Positions 27,506 to 36,397 of a DNA stretch of 64,000 nt are shown here, piece by piece. The stretch's first letter is position 1, and every line of letters starts with the position of its first letter. A program made the translations under genes and the position numbers. This DNA comes from Bradyrhizobium prioriisuperbiae. GTDB lineage: Bacteria > Pseudomonadota > Alphaproteobacteria > Rhizobiales > Xanthobacteraceae. The stretch spans positions 3,224,001 through 3,288,000 of the forward strand of contig NZ_CP135921.1 in NCBI RefSeq assembly GCF_032397745.1, written 5' to 3'. The notes under the pieces were generated by a model. The model was not told where the DNA came from. It ran no database searches and was given only the letters and a program-made list of their open reading frames with translations.

Positions 27506-28332
27506 CAGGTGTCTCCGCGTCCGATGACGCGCAGTTGCCAGGATTGCACCGCGTTGATCACGATCAGCATGATGAACGCCATCAGCAGCATCACGGTCGC
27601 GATCGCCGCCGCGGCCTGATAATTGTATTCCTCGAGCCGGATGTAGGTCAGCAGCGCCACGATCTCGGTGCGCATCGGCTGGTTGCCGGCGATGAAGATG
27701 ACCGCGCCGAATTCGCCGAGGCTGCGGGCGAACGACAGCGAGCAGCCGGCGAGGAAAGCCGGGAAGATCGACGGGAAAATGATCTTGCGCAGGATCTGGA
27801 AATCGCTGGCGCCGAGCGAGCGGCCGGCCTCTTCGACTTCGGAGCCGAGATCCTCGATCACCGGCTGCACTGTGCGCACCACAAACGGAATGCTGGTGAA
27901 GGCCATCGCAATTGCAATGCCGAGCGGCGTATAGGCTACCGAAATCCCGATCGCCTCCAGCGGCTTGCCGAACCAGCCGTTCTTGGCGAACAGGGCCGTG
28001 AGGGCGAGGCCCGCGACCGCGGTGGGCAGCGCGAACGGCACGTCCACCAGGGCATCGAGCAGCCGCTTGCCGGGAAATTCGTAGCGCGCCAGCACCCACG
28101 CCAGCAGCAGTCCATAGATCGCATTGAAGATGGTCGCGGCAAACGCCATCGTCAGCGTGACGCGGATCGCCGCCAGCGTGCGCGGCGACGACAGGATGCC
28201 CCAGAGCTCCGACAGTCCGATCCCCGACGCCTTCAGCAGCAGCGCGCACAACGGCAGCAGCACGATCGCCCCGAGATAGAGGACGGTCGTGCCCAGCGCC
28301 AACCCGAAACCTGGAATCACCCGGCGTCGCAA
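27505..28332 (-). CDS. cysT: Sulfate ABC transporter permease CysT (operon 1)
   Basis: Inner-membrane permease, 275 aa (CysU/CysT). Marks are [40 protein letters not shown], the ATPase-contact loop LGSEVEEAGRSLGASDFQIL and SFARSLGEFGAVIFIAGN. It pairs with CysW as the membrane channel; the TGATG overlap couples them. A perfect hairpin lies between this gene and the binding-protein gene upstream. Confidence 0.93.
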   Translation of the reverse strand: MRRRVIPGFGLALGTTVLYLGAIVLLPLCALLLKASGIGLSELWGILSSPRTLAAIRVTLTMAFAATIFNAIYGLLLAWVLARYEFPGKRLLDALVDVPFALPTAVAGLALTALFAKNGWFGKPLEAIGISVAYTPLGIAIAMAFTSIPFVVRTVQPVIEDLGSEVEEAGRSLGASDFQILRKIIFPSIFPAFLAGCSLSFARSLGEFGAVIFIAGNQPMRTEIVALLTYIRLEEYNYQAAAAIATVMLLMAFIMLIVINAVQSWQLRVIGRGDT

Positions 28333-28434
28333 GTTTCTCTACCTTCCGAACATTGAAGGCCTGCGCGCGGTCATGGAGAAGCGTGCGAGCGGGCTTGGCC
28401 GGAGAATAATCCTCAAGCCGTCGTCATATAACGT

Positions 28435-28469
28435 TTTTCCCGGCGCGGAAACCGTCCGCGCCGGGAAAA
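28435..28469 (-). terminator. 14-bp perfect hairpin between binding-protein gene and cysT
   Basis: TTTTCCCGGCGCGG and CCGCGCCGGGAAAA form a 14-bp stem with a 7-base loop, flanked by runs that read as T on either strand. Lying inside an operon after the periplasmic-protein gene, it probably limits read-through or protects the upstream mRNA 3' end so that more binding protein than permease is made. Confidence 0.75.
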
Positions 28470-28490
28470 GCCGGTTCCAGAAAATGTGAG

Positions 28491-29495
28491 TTAGTTCTGG
28501 CGGGCGCCGAACAACTGGTCGAGCTTGGCGCCGGAATTCAGGTGATCGGTGTTGATCTTGTCCCAGCCACCGAAAGCCTCTTCCACCGTCACCAGCTTTA
28601 CCTCGGGGAACCGATCCTTGAACTGCGCTGCGACGGTCTTGTCGTTGACGCGGTTATACTGCTTGGCAAGGATGGTCTGGCCTTCCGGCGAATAGAGGTA
28701 TTCGAGATAGGCAGTCGCCAGCGCGCGGGTGCCGTGCTTGTCGGCGTACTTGTCCACCACCGTGACCGGGAATTCCGCGAGCAGGCTCTGTGGCGGCACC
28801 ACCACCTGATACTTGTCCTTGCCGGCAATGTCGCGAATGCCGTTGGTCTCGGCTTCGAAGGTAATCAGCACGTCGCCGGTCTGGCGCTCCACGAAGGTGG
28901 TGGTGGCGGCGCGTCCGCCGGTGTCGAACACCGGAACGTTGGCGAACAGTTTCTTGACGAACTCGTCGGCCTTCTCCTCGCTGCCGTACTTGCCTTTCGC
29001 GAACGCGTAGGCGGCGAGATAAGTGTAGCGCGCATTGCCGGAGGTCTTCGGGTTCGGGAAGATCACCTGGACGCCGGGCTTCACCAGGTCGTCCCAATCC
29101 CTAATGTTCTTTGGGTTGCCGGCACGCACCAGGAACGCCGGCAGCGAATAATATGGCGACGAATTGTTGGGCAGCCGCTTCTGCCAGTCCGCCGGGATCA
29201 GCTTGCCCTTGTCATGCAGCACCTGCACGTCCGTCACCTGGTTGAAGGTGACGACGTCGGCCTCCAGCCCTTCCAGGATCGAGCGGGCCTGCCGCGACGA
29301 GCCGTTGTGCGACTGGTTGATGGTGAGGTCCTGGCCAGTCTTGGCCTTCCACTGCTTGGCAAAGGCCACATTGACTTCGGCATAGAGCTCGCGCGCGATG
29401 TCATAGGAGACGTTGAGCAGTGTGGTCGGCGTCTGGGCGTTCGCCGCCGAGATCAGACTCAGGCTGGCGGTGAGGGCGATGAGAAGGCGGCGCAA
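28491..29495 (-). CDS. Periplasmic sulfate-binding protein (operon 1)
   Basis: Solute-binding protein of 334 aa with signal peptide LLIALTASLSLISAANA. Family text: TTLLNVSYDIARELYAEVN, INQSHNGSSRQARSILEGL, LPNNSSPYYSLPAFLVR, FPNPKTSGNARYTYLAA, VPVFDTGGRAATTTFVE and YLEYLYSPEGQTILAKQ. It is in the Sbp/CysP family; the two names cannot be separated by sequence here. It delivers sulfate or thiosulfate to CysTW. The paralogue at 37251 is similar throughout. Confidence 0.93.
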   Translation of the reverse strand: MRRLLIALTASLSLISAANAQTPTTLLNVSYDIARELYAEVNVAFAKQWKAKTGQDLTINQSHNGSSRQARSILEGLEADVVTFNQVTDVQVLHDKGKLIPADWQKRLPNNSSPYYSLPAFLVRAGNPKNIRDWDDLVKPGVQVIFPNPKTSGNARYTYLAAYAFAKGKYGSEEKADEFVKKLFANVPVFDTGGRAATTTFVERQTGDVLITFEAETNGIRDIAGKDKYQVVVPPQSLLAEFPVTVVDKYADKHGTRALATAYLEYLYSPEGQTILAKQYNRVNDKTVAAQFKDRFPEVKLVTVEEAFGGWDKINTDHLNSGAKLDQLFGARQN

Positions 29496-29549
29496 GACAA
29501 GTCTCCCCGGAATGAAGGCAACGGCAACGAAGGCAAAAATACAGCAGCG

Positions 29550-31472
29550 TCAGATATTGGCGGCGAGATCCGAGAGTTCGCCGAACAGCACGCCGGCCTT
29601 TGTCAGCAACTGTTCGATGTCGTCGGCCGCATCCGCGATTGCGCGATCGGTGGTGTCGATGACGAGCTCGGCGTTCGCCGGCGGCTGATAGTCCCGCGCG
29701 ATGCCGGTGAAGCTCGGCAGGCTGCCGGCGCGCGCCTTGGCGTAATGTCCCTTGGGATCGCGGCTTTCGCAGACCTCCGCCGGCGTCGACACATAAATCT
29801 CGTGGAACAGATCGTCGGCAATGCGCCGCGCCTGGGCACGATCGTCCGCCGACGGCGACACCGCCGCGACGATGGCGATGTGTCCGTTGCGCGCGAGATG
29901 CGTGGCGATCTCCGCCAGGCGACGGATGTTTTCGGTGCGGTCATGCGGCGAGAAGCCGAGATCGCTGTTCAGGCCGGCGCGGATGGTGTCGCCGTCGAGC
30001 AGGATCGGCGAGCCGCCGCGGCTGAACAGCTTGCGTTCCAGGGCGCGGGCGAGCGTCGACTTTCCCGAGCCGGGCAGGCCGGTCAGCCAGACCACGGCGC
30101 CGGCATGGCTGTAGCGTGCCGAGCGTTCGTCCGGGCGCAGCGCGGATTCCACCGGCACGATATCGATGGGAACGGCGCGCTGTCCGGCGTCGACGCTGAG
30201 CACCAGACCGCCGCCGGCGATCCGGCCGTTGACTTCGATCACCAGTCGCCCGGTGCGGGCGTTCTCGGCATAGGGATCCGCCGCGATCGGCTGCGCCAGC
30301 GAGATGTCGATCTCGCCGACGTGATTGCGGGCGATCGAGTGGGTGCCGACACTGGACAGTTCGCCGGGATCGACGGCGTTTTCGATGGCGACGACGGTGG
30401 CGCGGGTTTCCTTGGTGCCGAGCCGCACCAAAATGGTGGCGCCTGCCTTCAGCGGCTGGTCGTGCAGCCAGAACACCCGGGCGTGAAGCCGGCGGGTGTC
30501 GCGCAATGTCTCCGAGGAGTGGGCGATGATGTCGCCGCGCTCCAGGAACAGCTCGCGGTCCAGCGTGATGCCGACCGAGCGCCCGGCGCCTTGTCGATCG
30601 GTCAGCGGCGTGGTCGGCCAGCTTTCGACACTCTTGATCTTGGCGATCTTGCCTGCCGGCATGATCACGATTTCTTCGCCGGCAATCAGGGTGCCGGATT
30701 CGATGCGGCCGGCGACGATGCGCCGGTCGTCGAACTTGTAGATGGCCTGGATCGGCAGCCGCAGCGCCAGTTCATCGAGCCGCCGCGCGGGCGTCAGGGC
30801 ATCGAGCGCCTCCACCACAGTCGGGCCGGAATACCATGCGATGGCCGGCGTGCGCGCGGCGACGCCGTCGCCGTCACGGGCGGAGATCGGAACGATGGCG
30901 GTGGGTGTGACGCCGAGGCCGGTGAGATGCGTGATGATCTCGGTGCTGATTTCGTCGAAACGGGCCTGAGAGAAATCCACCCGATCCATCTTGTTAATGA
31001 CCACGGCGACCTGGCGGACGCCGAGCAGATGCAAGAGATAGCCATGGCGCCGGGTCTGGTCGCGCACGCCCTCGGCTGCGTCGATGATCAGCACCGCGGC
31101 ATCGGCCTGCGAGGCGCCGGTGATCATGTTGCGCAGGAATTCCGCATGGCCCGGCGCGTCGATCAGCACGATGTCGCGCGAGTTGGTGCGGAAGCGGATC
31201 TGGGTGGTGTCGATGGTGATGCCCTGGTCGCGCTCGGTCTGCAGCGCATCGAGCAGGAACGACCATTCGAACGGCATGCCGCGCCGCGCGCTAACGGCCT
31301 TCAGCATTTCCAGCTTGCCGTCGGGCAGGCTGCCGGTCTCATGCAGCAGCCGGCCGACCAGAGTGGACTTGCCGTGGTCGACATGGCCGACAATGACGAT
31401 GCGGACCTGCGGGCGCTCCGCGGCGGCAGCCGGGGTAGCGACGAGATTGGAAACGGCGATGGTCATGCTCAT
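29550..31472 (-). CDS. cysNC: Bifunctional sulfate adenylyltransferase subunit 1/APS kinase CysNC
   Basis: Fusion of the ATP sulfurylase GTPase subunit and APS kinase, 640 aa, as in rhizobial NodQ/CysNC. The CysN part (about 20-450) has GHVDHGKST at 29-37, [12 protein letters not shown] and NKMDRVDF; the CysC part (460-640) has GLPGSGKST at 465-473, [18 protein letters not shown] and the [10 protein letters not shown] segment. It makes APS with CysD and then PAPS. It starts 9 bp after cysD. Because the CysH here looks like an APS reductase, PAPS may mainly serve sulfotransferases. Confidence 0.95.
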   Translation of the reverse strand: MSMTIAVSNLVATPAAAAERPQVRIVIVGHVDHGKSTLVGRLLHETGSLPDGKLEMLKAVSARRGMPFEWSFLLDALQTERDQGITIDTTQIRFRTNSRDIVLIDAPGHAEFLRNMITGASQADAAVLIIDAAEGVRDQTRRHGYLLHLLGVRQVAVVINKMDRVDFSQARFDEISTEIITHLTGLGVTPTAIVPISARDGDGVAARTPAIAWYSGPTVVEALDALTPARRLDELALRLPIQAIYKFDDRRIVAGRIESGTLIAGEEIVIMPAGKIAKIKSVESWPTTPLTDRQGAGRSVGITLDRELFLERGDIIAHSSETLRDTRRLHARVFWLHDQPLKAGATILVRLGTKETRATVVAIENAVDPGELSSVGTHSIARNHVGEIDISLAQPIAADPYAENARTGRLVIEVNGRIAGGGLVLSVDAGQRAVPIDIVPVESALRPDERSARYSHAGAVVWLTGLPGSGKSTLARALERKLFSRGGSPILLDGDTIRAGLNSDLGFSPHDRTENIRRLAEIATHLARNGHIAIVAAVSPSADDRAQARRIADDLFHEIYVSTPAEVCESRDPKGHYAKARAGSLPSFTGIARDYQPPANAELVIDTTDRAIADAADDIEQLLTKAGVLFGELSDLAANI

Positions 31473-31481
31473 TCCGTCTGA

Positions 31482-32276
31482 TCAGAGGTAGCCCGAGACG
31501 CGCAGGCGTTCGAAGGCATCTTCGGTTTCGTGGTCCAGCGCGCGTCCCGCGCGTTCCGGCACCTTGGTGCTGGCGAGTTCGCGCAGGATCTCGTCGATAT
31601 TGGAAGCCAGCGATGCCACCGGGAAAGTGATGTCCTGGTCGCCCAGCGAGCGATAACGCTTGCCGTTGTGGGACAGATACAGCGGAATGATCGGAATGTT
31701 TTCGCGCTGGGTGTAGGCCCAGATGTCAGCCTCGGTCCAGTGCAGGATCGGGTGCACGCGCAAATGCGCGCCTTGCGGCGGCGAGGCGTTGAACTGGTCC
31801 CAGAATTCCGGTGGCTGATCGCGCACGTCCCATCCGCCTTCGGTGCCGCGCGGCGAGAACACGCGCTCCTTGGCGCGGGTCGCCTCTTCGTCGCGGCGGA
31901 TGCCGGCGATCAGGCCATCGAAGCCATACTTCGCCAGCGCCATCTTCAGACCTTCGGTCTTGCGGGCGGCGGAGCGCGCAGCCGGCGGCAGCGTCGGATC
32001 GACTGCATCGATCGGCGGGCAGGGTTCGATTTTCAGGTCGAGCCCCCATTCCGAACCATAATGGTCGCGGAACGCATACATTTCCGGAAACTTCTTTCCG
32101 GTATCGACATGGAGAGCGGGGAACGGGACCTTGCCGAAGAACGCCTTGCGGGCCAGCCATATCATCACATTGGAGTCTTTGCCGAGCGACCACAGCAAAG
32201 CCAGTTTCTTCAGCCGGGCGAAGGCCTCACGGAAGATATAGATGCTCTGGGCCTCGAGTTCGTCGAGATGGTCCAT
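31482..32276 (-). CDS. cysD: Sulfate adenylyltransferase subunit 2 CysD
   Basis: ATP-pyrophosphatase subunit of ATP sulfurylase (sulfate + ATP to APS), 264 aa. The PP-motif region appears as LLWSLGKDSNVMIWLARKAF, followed by FPALHVDTGKKFPEMY and the C-terminal ERAGRALD and FERLRVSGYL typical of CysD. It is the first gene of the leftward operon, back to back with cysG across an AT-rich 227-bp promoter region. Confidence 0.96.
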   Translation of the reverse strand: MDHLDELEAQSIYIFREAFARLKKLALLWSLGKDSNVMIWLARKAFFGKVPFPALHVDTGKKFPEMYAFRDHYGSEWGLDLKIEPCPPIDAVDPTLPPAARSAARKTEGLKMALAKYGFDGLIAGIRRDEEATRAKERVFSPRGTEGGWDVRDQPPEFWDQFNASPPQGAHLRVHPILHWTEADIWAYTQRENIPIIPLYLSHNGKRYRSLGDQDITFPVASLASNIDEILRELASTKVPERAGRALDHETEDAFERLRVSGYL

Positions 32277-32415
32277 TGTCGTGTCTTTACTCTCGTGGAT
32301 GAGCTACTTAGCCGGCGCTACATCTGGTCTAACGCGCAGGAAACGCCAAGAGAAAAACTGTCTCCTTCTCCGGGCGTTTGGAGCACGAAATTCTAGGATT
32401 GCATCGCAGCATAGA

Positions 32416-32470
32416 AGAAATAATTTTCTCTTTGCGGGCTTAAACAGATACATATATAGAAAATAATTCC
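32416..32470. promoter_or_regulatory. AT-rich divergent cys control region with repeated AGAAA-TAATT motif
   Basis: AGAAATAATTTTCT at 32416-32429 (arms AGAAA/TTTCT) and AGAAAATAATTCC at 32458-32470 share AGAAA(A)TAATT, about 42 bp apart, between the divergent cysD and cysG genes. Direct repeats of a dyad in the only AT-rich part of the locus suggest an activator or repressor site controlling both operons. The regulator is unknown. Confidence 0.5.
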
Positions 32471-32503
32471 AGTCAACCCCGTCAGTGGGGAAGCGGAGTA
32501 TCG

Positions 32504-33925
32504 ATGCGCTTTCTACCGGTGTTCCTCGATCTGCAGGCCGGGCCCATCTTTCTGGTGGGCGCGGGTGAGCTTGCGCAGGCCAAGTTACGCCTGCTGCGGG
32601 CCGCCGGCGCGCGTGTGCGCTGGCACGCCATCGACGGACACTATGATCTGAATTCAGCGGATGCCGCAACCGCAACCATCGAGCGCTCCGAAACCGATCC
32701 GCTCACCACCGATCTGGCTCAAGTCATTGCCGTGATCTGCGCCGGCGCCGGCGCGACCGGCCATGCCATGGCCGCGCGTGCACGCGCGGCGGGCATTCCG
32801 GTCAACGTCATGGACGAACTCGATCATTCCACCTTCATCTTCCCTGCGATCGTCGATCGCGGCGATGTCGTGGTCGCGGTGGGCACCGGCGGTGCGTCGC
32901 CGGTGGTGGCGCGCCGCGTGCGCGAGCGCATCGAGGCGATGCTGCCGGCGCGTATCGGCGACCTCGCCACTTTCATTGGACGCTGGCGCACGCTTATCCG
33001 CGATCGCATTTCTGAGATGCCGCTGCGCCGTCGGTTCTGGGAGAGTATCGTCGATGGGCCGATCGGTGCCGCCGTGCTGGCGGGACGTGTGCATGAGGCC
33101 GAACACGCGCTCAAGAGCATCATCGATCCGTCGCGTTATGCCGCGCGGCAGGCGTCCGGTTTTGTCACGCTGGTTGGCGCCGGCCCCGGCGATCCGGATC
33201 TGTTGACGATCAAGGCGCTGCGGGCGCTGCAGGATGCGGATGTGATTTTCTATGACGACCTGGTGTCGGCTGAAGTGCTCGATCGTGCCCGGCGCGATGC
33301 GGCGCTGGTGTCGGTCGGCCGTCGCATCGGCAAGCCCGGCATCGGCCAGGATGCGGTCAACCGCCTGCTGATCGAGGCCGCTCAGAAGGGCCAGCGCGCG
33401 GTGCGCCTGAAGGGTGGCGATCCCTTTATCTTCGGTCGCGGCGGCGAGGAAGTCGCTGCTTTGCGCGAGGCCGGCGTGCCGTATGCGGTGATCCCGGGCA
33501 TTACCGCGGGTCTCGGCGCGGCTGCGGAATCCGAAGTGCCGCTGACATTCCGCCGCGAAGCCCTGCGCATCACCTTCCTGACCGCCCACAAGGTGCGCGA
33601 TGCCGAGGCCGTCGACTGGTCGGCGCTGACCGATACGAAAATGACGGTCGTGGTCTATATGGGCATGACCGCGGCGCCGGCGATCCGCGCCGGAATGCTG
33701 GCGGCCGGTCGTTCGCCGCAGACGCCCGTCGGCGTGTTTGCGCGCGCGACGCGCCCCGATGCCAAGGCCGTGGTCGGTAGTCTCGACAATCTTCCCGCGT
33801 TGGCCGCGCAGGTCGACAAGGGCCCCGCCATTCTCGTGATCGGCGACGTGGTCGCCCGCTCCGCGCCATGGCGCAATGAAAACCTCGCACAACTTCTCTC
33901 CAATTTTGGGATCGCTGCCGAATGA
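32504..33925 (+). CDS. cysG: Siroheme synthase CysG
   Basis: Makes siroheme, the cofactor of sulfite reductase. The N-terminal third (about 1-200) is the precorrin-2 dehydrogenase/ferrochelatase domain, beginning FLPVFLDLQAGPIFLVGAGE and including VDRGDVVVAVGTGGASPVVARR. The C-terminal part (about 215-460) is uroporphyrinogen-III methyltransferase, with LVGAGPGDPDLLTIKALRAL, YDDLVS, RLKGGDPFIFGRGGEE and PGITAGLGAAAESEVPLT. The length of 473 aa fits the trifunctional enzyme. The stop overlaps the next gene's start by 4 bp. Confidence 0.95.
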   Translation: MRFLPVFLDLQAGPIFLVGAGELAQAKLRLLRAAGARVRWHAIDGHYDLNSADAATATIERSETDPLTTDLAQVIAVICAGAGATGHAMAARARAAGIPVNVMDELDHSTFIFPAIVDRGDVVVAVGTGGASPVVARRVRERIEAMLPARIGDLATFIGRWRTLIRDRISEMPLRRRFWESIVDGPIGAAVLAGRVHEAEHALKSIIDPSRYAARQASGFVTLVGAGPGDPDLLTIKALRALQDADVIFYDDLVSAEVLDRARRDAALVSVGRRIGKPGIGQDAVNRLLIEAAQKGQRAVRLKGGDPFIFGRGGEEVAALREAGVPYAVIPGITAGLGAAAESEVPLTFRREALRITFLTAHKVRDAEAVDWSALTDTKMTVVVYMGMTAAPAIRAGMLAAGRSPQTPVGVFARATRPDAKAVVGSLDNLPALAAQVDKGPAILVIGDVVARSAPWRNENLAQLLSNFGIAAE

Positions 33926-34236
33926 CGTCCCCGCTGCAACAAAAAATCAAGATCGCCGGACCCTCGATCGTCACCGCCAATCGCACCAGCGACGGCATCG
34001 TGATCTATCGCACGGCCGACCATGGCTGGTCGGCGGACTTGTCCGATGCCGCCATCGTCCGCACCGCGGACGAAGCGCGTGCTTTGCTGGCGGAAGCCAT
34101 CGCCGACGATGTGGGGGCGATCGGCTCTTACATCGCTCCGGTCGAGGTTTCCGGCGACGGCAGGATTGCGCCGGGCAATCTGCGTGAACATATCCGCAAG
34201 GACGGCGTCACCATCGACCTCCTGGTTTCCGCGTAA
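33922..34236 (+). CDS. DUF2849 protein
   Basis: 104-aa protein of unknown function that in Alphaproteobacteria regularly lies between cysG and cysI. Visible text is IVTANRTSDGIVIYRTADHGWS, DEARALLAEAI and IAPVEVSGDGRIAPGNLRE then IRKDGVTIDLLV. No cysteines and no membrane segment. Its ATGA overlap with cysG and 12-bp gap to cysI indicate tight co-expression; a small partner or assembly factor for sulfite reductase is a reasonable inference. Confidence 0.85.
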   Translation: MTSPLQQKIKIAGPSIVTANRTSDGIVIYRTADHGWSADLSDAAIVRTADEARALLAEAIADDVGAIGSYIAPVEVSGDGRIAPGNLREHIRKDGVTIDLLVSA

Positions 34237-34248
34237 GGCTTCTCGATC

Positions 34249-35901
34249 ATGTACGCATACGACGAAATCGATCGCACCTTCCTCAATGAGCGCGTCTCCG
34301 AATTCCGCGATCAGGTGCAGCGCCGTCTTGCCGGCGAATTGACCGAGGACGAGTTCAAGTCGCTGCGCCTGATGAACGGCGTCTATCTGCAGCTGCACGC
34401 CTACATGTTCCGTGTCGCCATTCCCTACGGCACGCTGTCGTCGCGACAGCTGCGGCGGATGGCGCATGTGGCGCGCAAGTACGATCGTGGCTACGGCCAC
34501 TTCACCACCCGGCAGAACATCCAGTACAACTGGATCAAGCTGGCAGAGCTGCCGGATGCGATGGAAGATCTCGCCGAGGTCGGCATCCACGCGATCCAGA
34601 CCAGCGGCAATTGCGTGCGCAACGTCACCACCGACCAGTGGGCCGGCGTGGTGCCGGATGAAGTCGAGGACCCGCGGGTGTGGGCCGAGGTGCTGCGCCA
34701 GTACACCACGCTGCATCCGGAATTCTCGTTCCTGCCGCGCAAGTTCAAGATCGCGATCACCGCGTCGGATCACGACCGCGCGGCGATCAAGGTTCACGAT
34801 ATCGGCCTGCGCATCCTCAGGAACGACAAGGGCGAACTCGGCTTCGAGGTGCTGGTCGGCGGCGGCCTCGGCCGCACGCCGTTCATCGGCAAGATCATCA
34901 AGCCGTTCGTGCATGCCCGCGACATTATCAGCTATGTCGAGGCTGTGCTGCGCGTCTACAACCAGTACGGTCGTCGCGACAACATCTACAAGGCACGCAT
35001 CAAGATCCTGGTGCACGAGCTCGGCGCCGAAGCCTTCGCCCGGGACGTCGAGACCGAGTGGGCGCAGATCCGCGACAGTGCGCTTCTGATCGACGATGCA
35101 ATGGTCGACGACATCCGCTCGCGATTTAGCTATCCGGCCTACGAAAAGCTGTCCGATACGCCGGACGAGCTGAAGAAGGCTGACGACCCGCGTTTCCAGG
35201 CCTGGCTGCAGAACTCGGTCGCTCCGCACAAGGAGCCGGGCTATGCAATCGTGACGCTGTCGCTGAAGCCGGTTGGCGGCCCTCCGGGCGACGCCACCGC
35301 CGAGCAGATGGACGCCATCGCCGATCTCTCCGACCGCTATTCGTTCGGCGAGCTGCGCGTCGGCCATGAACAGAACCTGGCATTGCCCAATGTCGCCAAG
35401 CGCGATTTGCCGGCGCTGTGGCGTGCGCTGGACAAGATCGGCGTCGCGACCCCGAACGTCAATCTGGTGACCGACATCATCGCCTGTCCGGGATTGGACT
35501 ATTGCTCGCTGGCCAACGCCCGCTCGATCCCGATCGCGCAGGAATTGACGCGGCGATTTGCCGATCATGACCTCGCCAGCATGATCGGCCGGCTGCATGT
35601 CAATATCTCCGGCTGCATCAATGCCTGCGGTCATCACCATGTCGGCCATATCGGTATTCTCGGGGTCGAGAAGAACGGCGAGGAAGTCTACCAGATCACC
35701 ATCGGCGGCCGCGCCGACGAGAAGGCGGAGCTTGGTGTGCTGATCGGACCGGCGGTGAAGTATGCAGAAGTTGCCGATGTGATCGAGGATATCGTCGAGG
35801 CCTATCTGGCGCTGCGCGCGCGGCCTGACGAGCTGTTTGTCGATACGGTGAAGCGCCTCGGCGTCGAGCCGTTCAAGGAGCGTGTCTATGCCACTCGTTA
35901 A
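34249..35901 (+). CDS. cysI: Assimilatory sulfite reductase hemoprotein (nitrite/sulfite reductase family)
   Basis: Six-electron reduction of sulfite to sulfide on siroheme and a 4Fe-4S cluster, 550 aa. Cluster ligands are C413 and C419 (CPGLDYC) and C456 and C460 (CINAC) in SGCINACGHHHVGHIGILG. Two ferredoxin-like repeats are visible around YDRGYGHFTTRQNIQYNWIK and GELRVGHEQNLALPNV. No flavoprotein subunit (CysJ) is next to it, so ferredoxin or the DUF934 neighbour may supply electrons. Sulfite rather than nitrite is inferred from context. Confidence 0.93.
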   Translation: MYAYDEIDRTFLNERVSEFRDQVQRRLAGELTEDEFKSLRLMNGVYLQLHAYMFRVAIPYGTLSSRQLRRMAHVARKYDRGYGHFTTRQNIQYNWIKLAELPDAMEDLAEVGIHAIQTSGNCVRNVTTDQWAGVVPDEVEDPRVWAEVLRQYTTLHPEFSFLPRKFKIAITASDHDRAAIKVHDIGLRILRNDKGELGFEVLVGGGLGRTPFIGKIIKPFVHARDIISYVEAVLRVYNQYGRRDNIYKARIKILVHELGAEAFARDVETEWAQIRDSALLIDDAMVDDIRSRFSYPAYEKLSDTPDELKKADDPRFQAWLQNSVAPHKEPGYAIVTLSLKPVGGPPGDATAEQMDAIADLSDRYSFGELRVGHEQNLALPNVAKRDLPALWRALDKIGVATPNVNLVTDIIACPGLDYCSLANARSIPIAQELTRRFADHDLASMIGRLHVNISGCINACGHHHVGHIGILGVEKNGEEVYQITIGGRADEKAELGVLIGPAVKYAEVADVIEDIVEAYLALRARPDELFVDTVKRLGVEPFKERVYATR

Positions 35902-36397
35902 AAACACCACTATCGTTGCCGATGAATTCGTGCGGGTGGCCGACGAGGATTCGATTCCCGACGGCCCGGTCCTGCTGCCGGCGGCGCGGTTTTTGGTTGA
36001 TCCGGACGGCGTGCTGAAGCGCAACGCCAAGGTCGGCGTGATCTGGCCCAACAACAAGCCGATCGCGGAACTTGCGCCCTATCTCGATCGCCTGGCCGCA
36101 ATCGCGCTGGTGTTCCCGACCTTCCGCGATGGTCGTGGTTACTCACAGGCACGTCTGCTGCGCGAACGGTTCGGCTTCCGCGGTGAATTGCGGGCCATCG
36201 GCCAGGTGCTGCGCGACCAGTTCGTGTTCATGCTGCGTGCGGGTTTTGATGCCTTCGAGGTCAAGAAGGACAGCGATGCGGCTGCTTTTGCCGACGTCGC
36301 GAAACGCTACTCGGTGTTCTATCAGCCGACCGGAGACGGTCGTGCAACCGCGACGCGTCAGCGGTTGTCGCATCCGGCGGAGGCCGCGCGGTCATGA
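35888..36397 (+). CDS. DUF934 protein, partner of sulfite reductase
   Basis: 169-aa protein with VLLPAARFLVDPDGVLK, VGVIWPNNKPIAELAPYLDR, ALVFPTFRDGRGYSQARLLRE and LRAIGQVLRDQFVFMLRAGFD, which define the DUF934 family, nearly always beside cysI or cysH in Proteobacteria. No redox motif is seen, so a scaffold or electron-transfer adaptor role is only inferred. ATG 35888 lies inside the end of cysI, and its stop overlaps cysH by 4 bp (ATGA). Confidence 0.88.
   Translation: MPLVKNTTIVADEFVRVADEDSIPDGPVLLPAARFLVDPDGVLKRNAKVGVIWPNNKPIAELAPYLDRLAAIALVFPTFRDGRGYSQARLLRERFGFRGELRAIGQVLRDQFVFMLRAGFDAFEVKKDSDAAAFADVAKRYSVFYQPTGDGRATATRQRLSHPAEAARS

Noticed and set aside
28542..31481. Open frame of 979 codons on the + strand opposite the sulfate receptor and cysNC
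   Set aside because: It spans two well-supported minus-strand genes and the gap between them and has no recognisable domain.
33655..36057. Open frame of 800 codons on the minus strand opposite cysG, DUF2849 and cysI
   Set aside because: Antisense to three conserved genes with intact motifs; composition is typical of GC-rich shadow frames.
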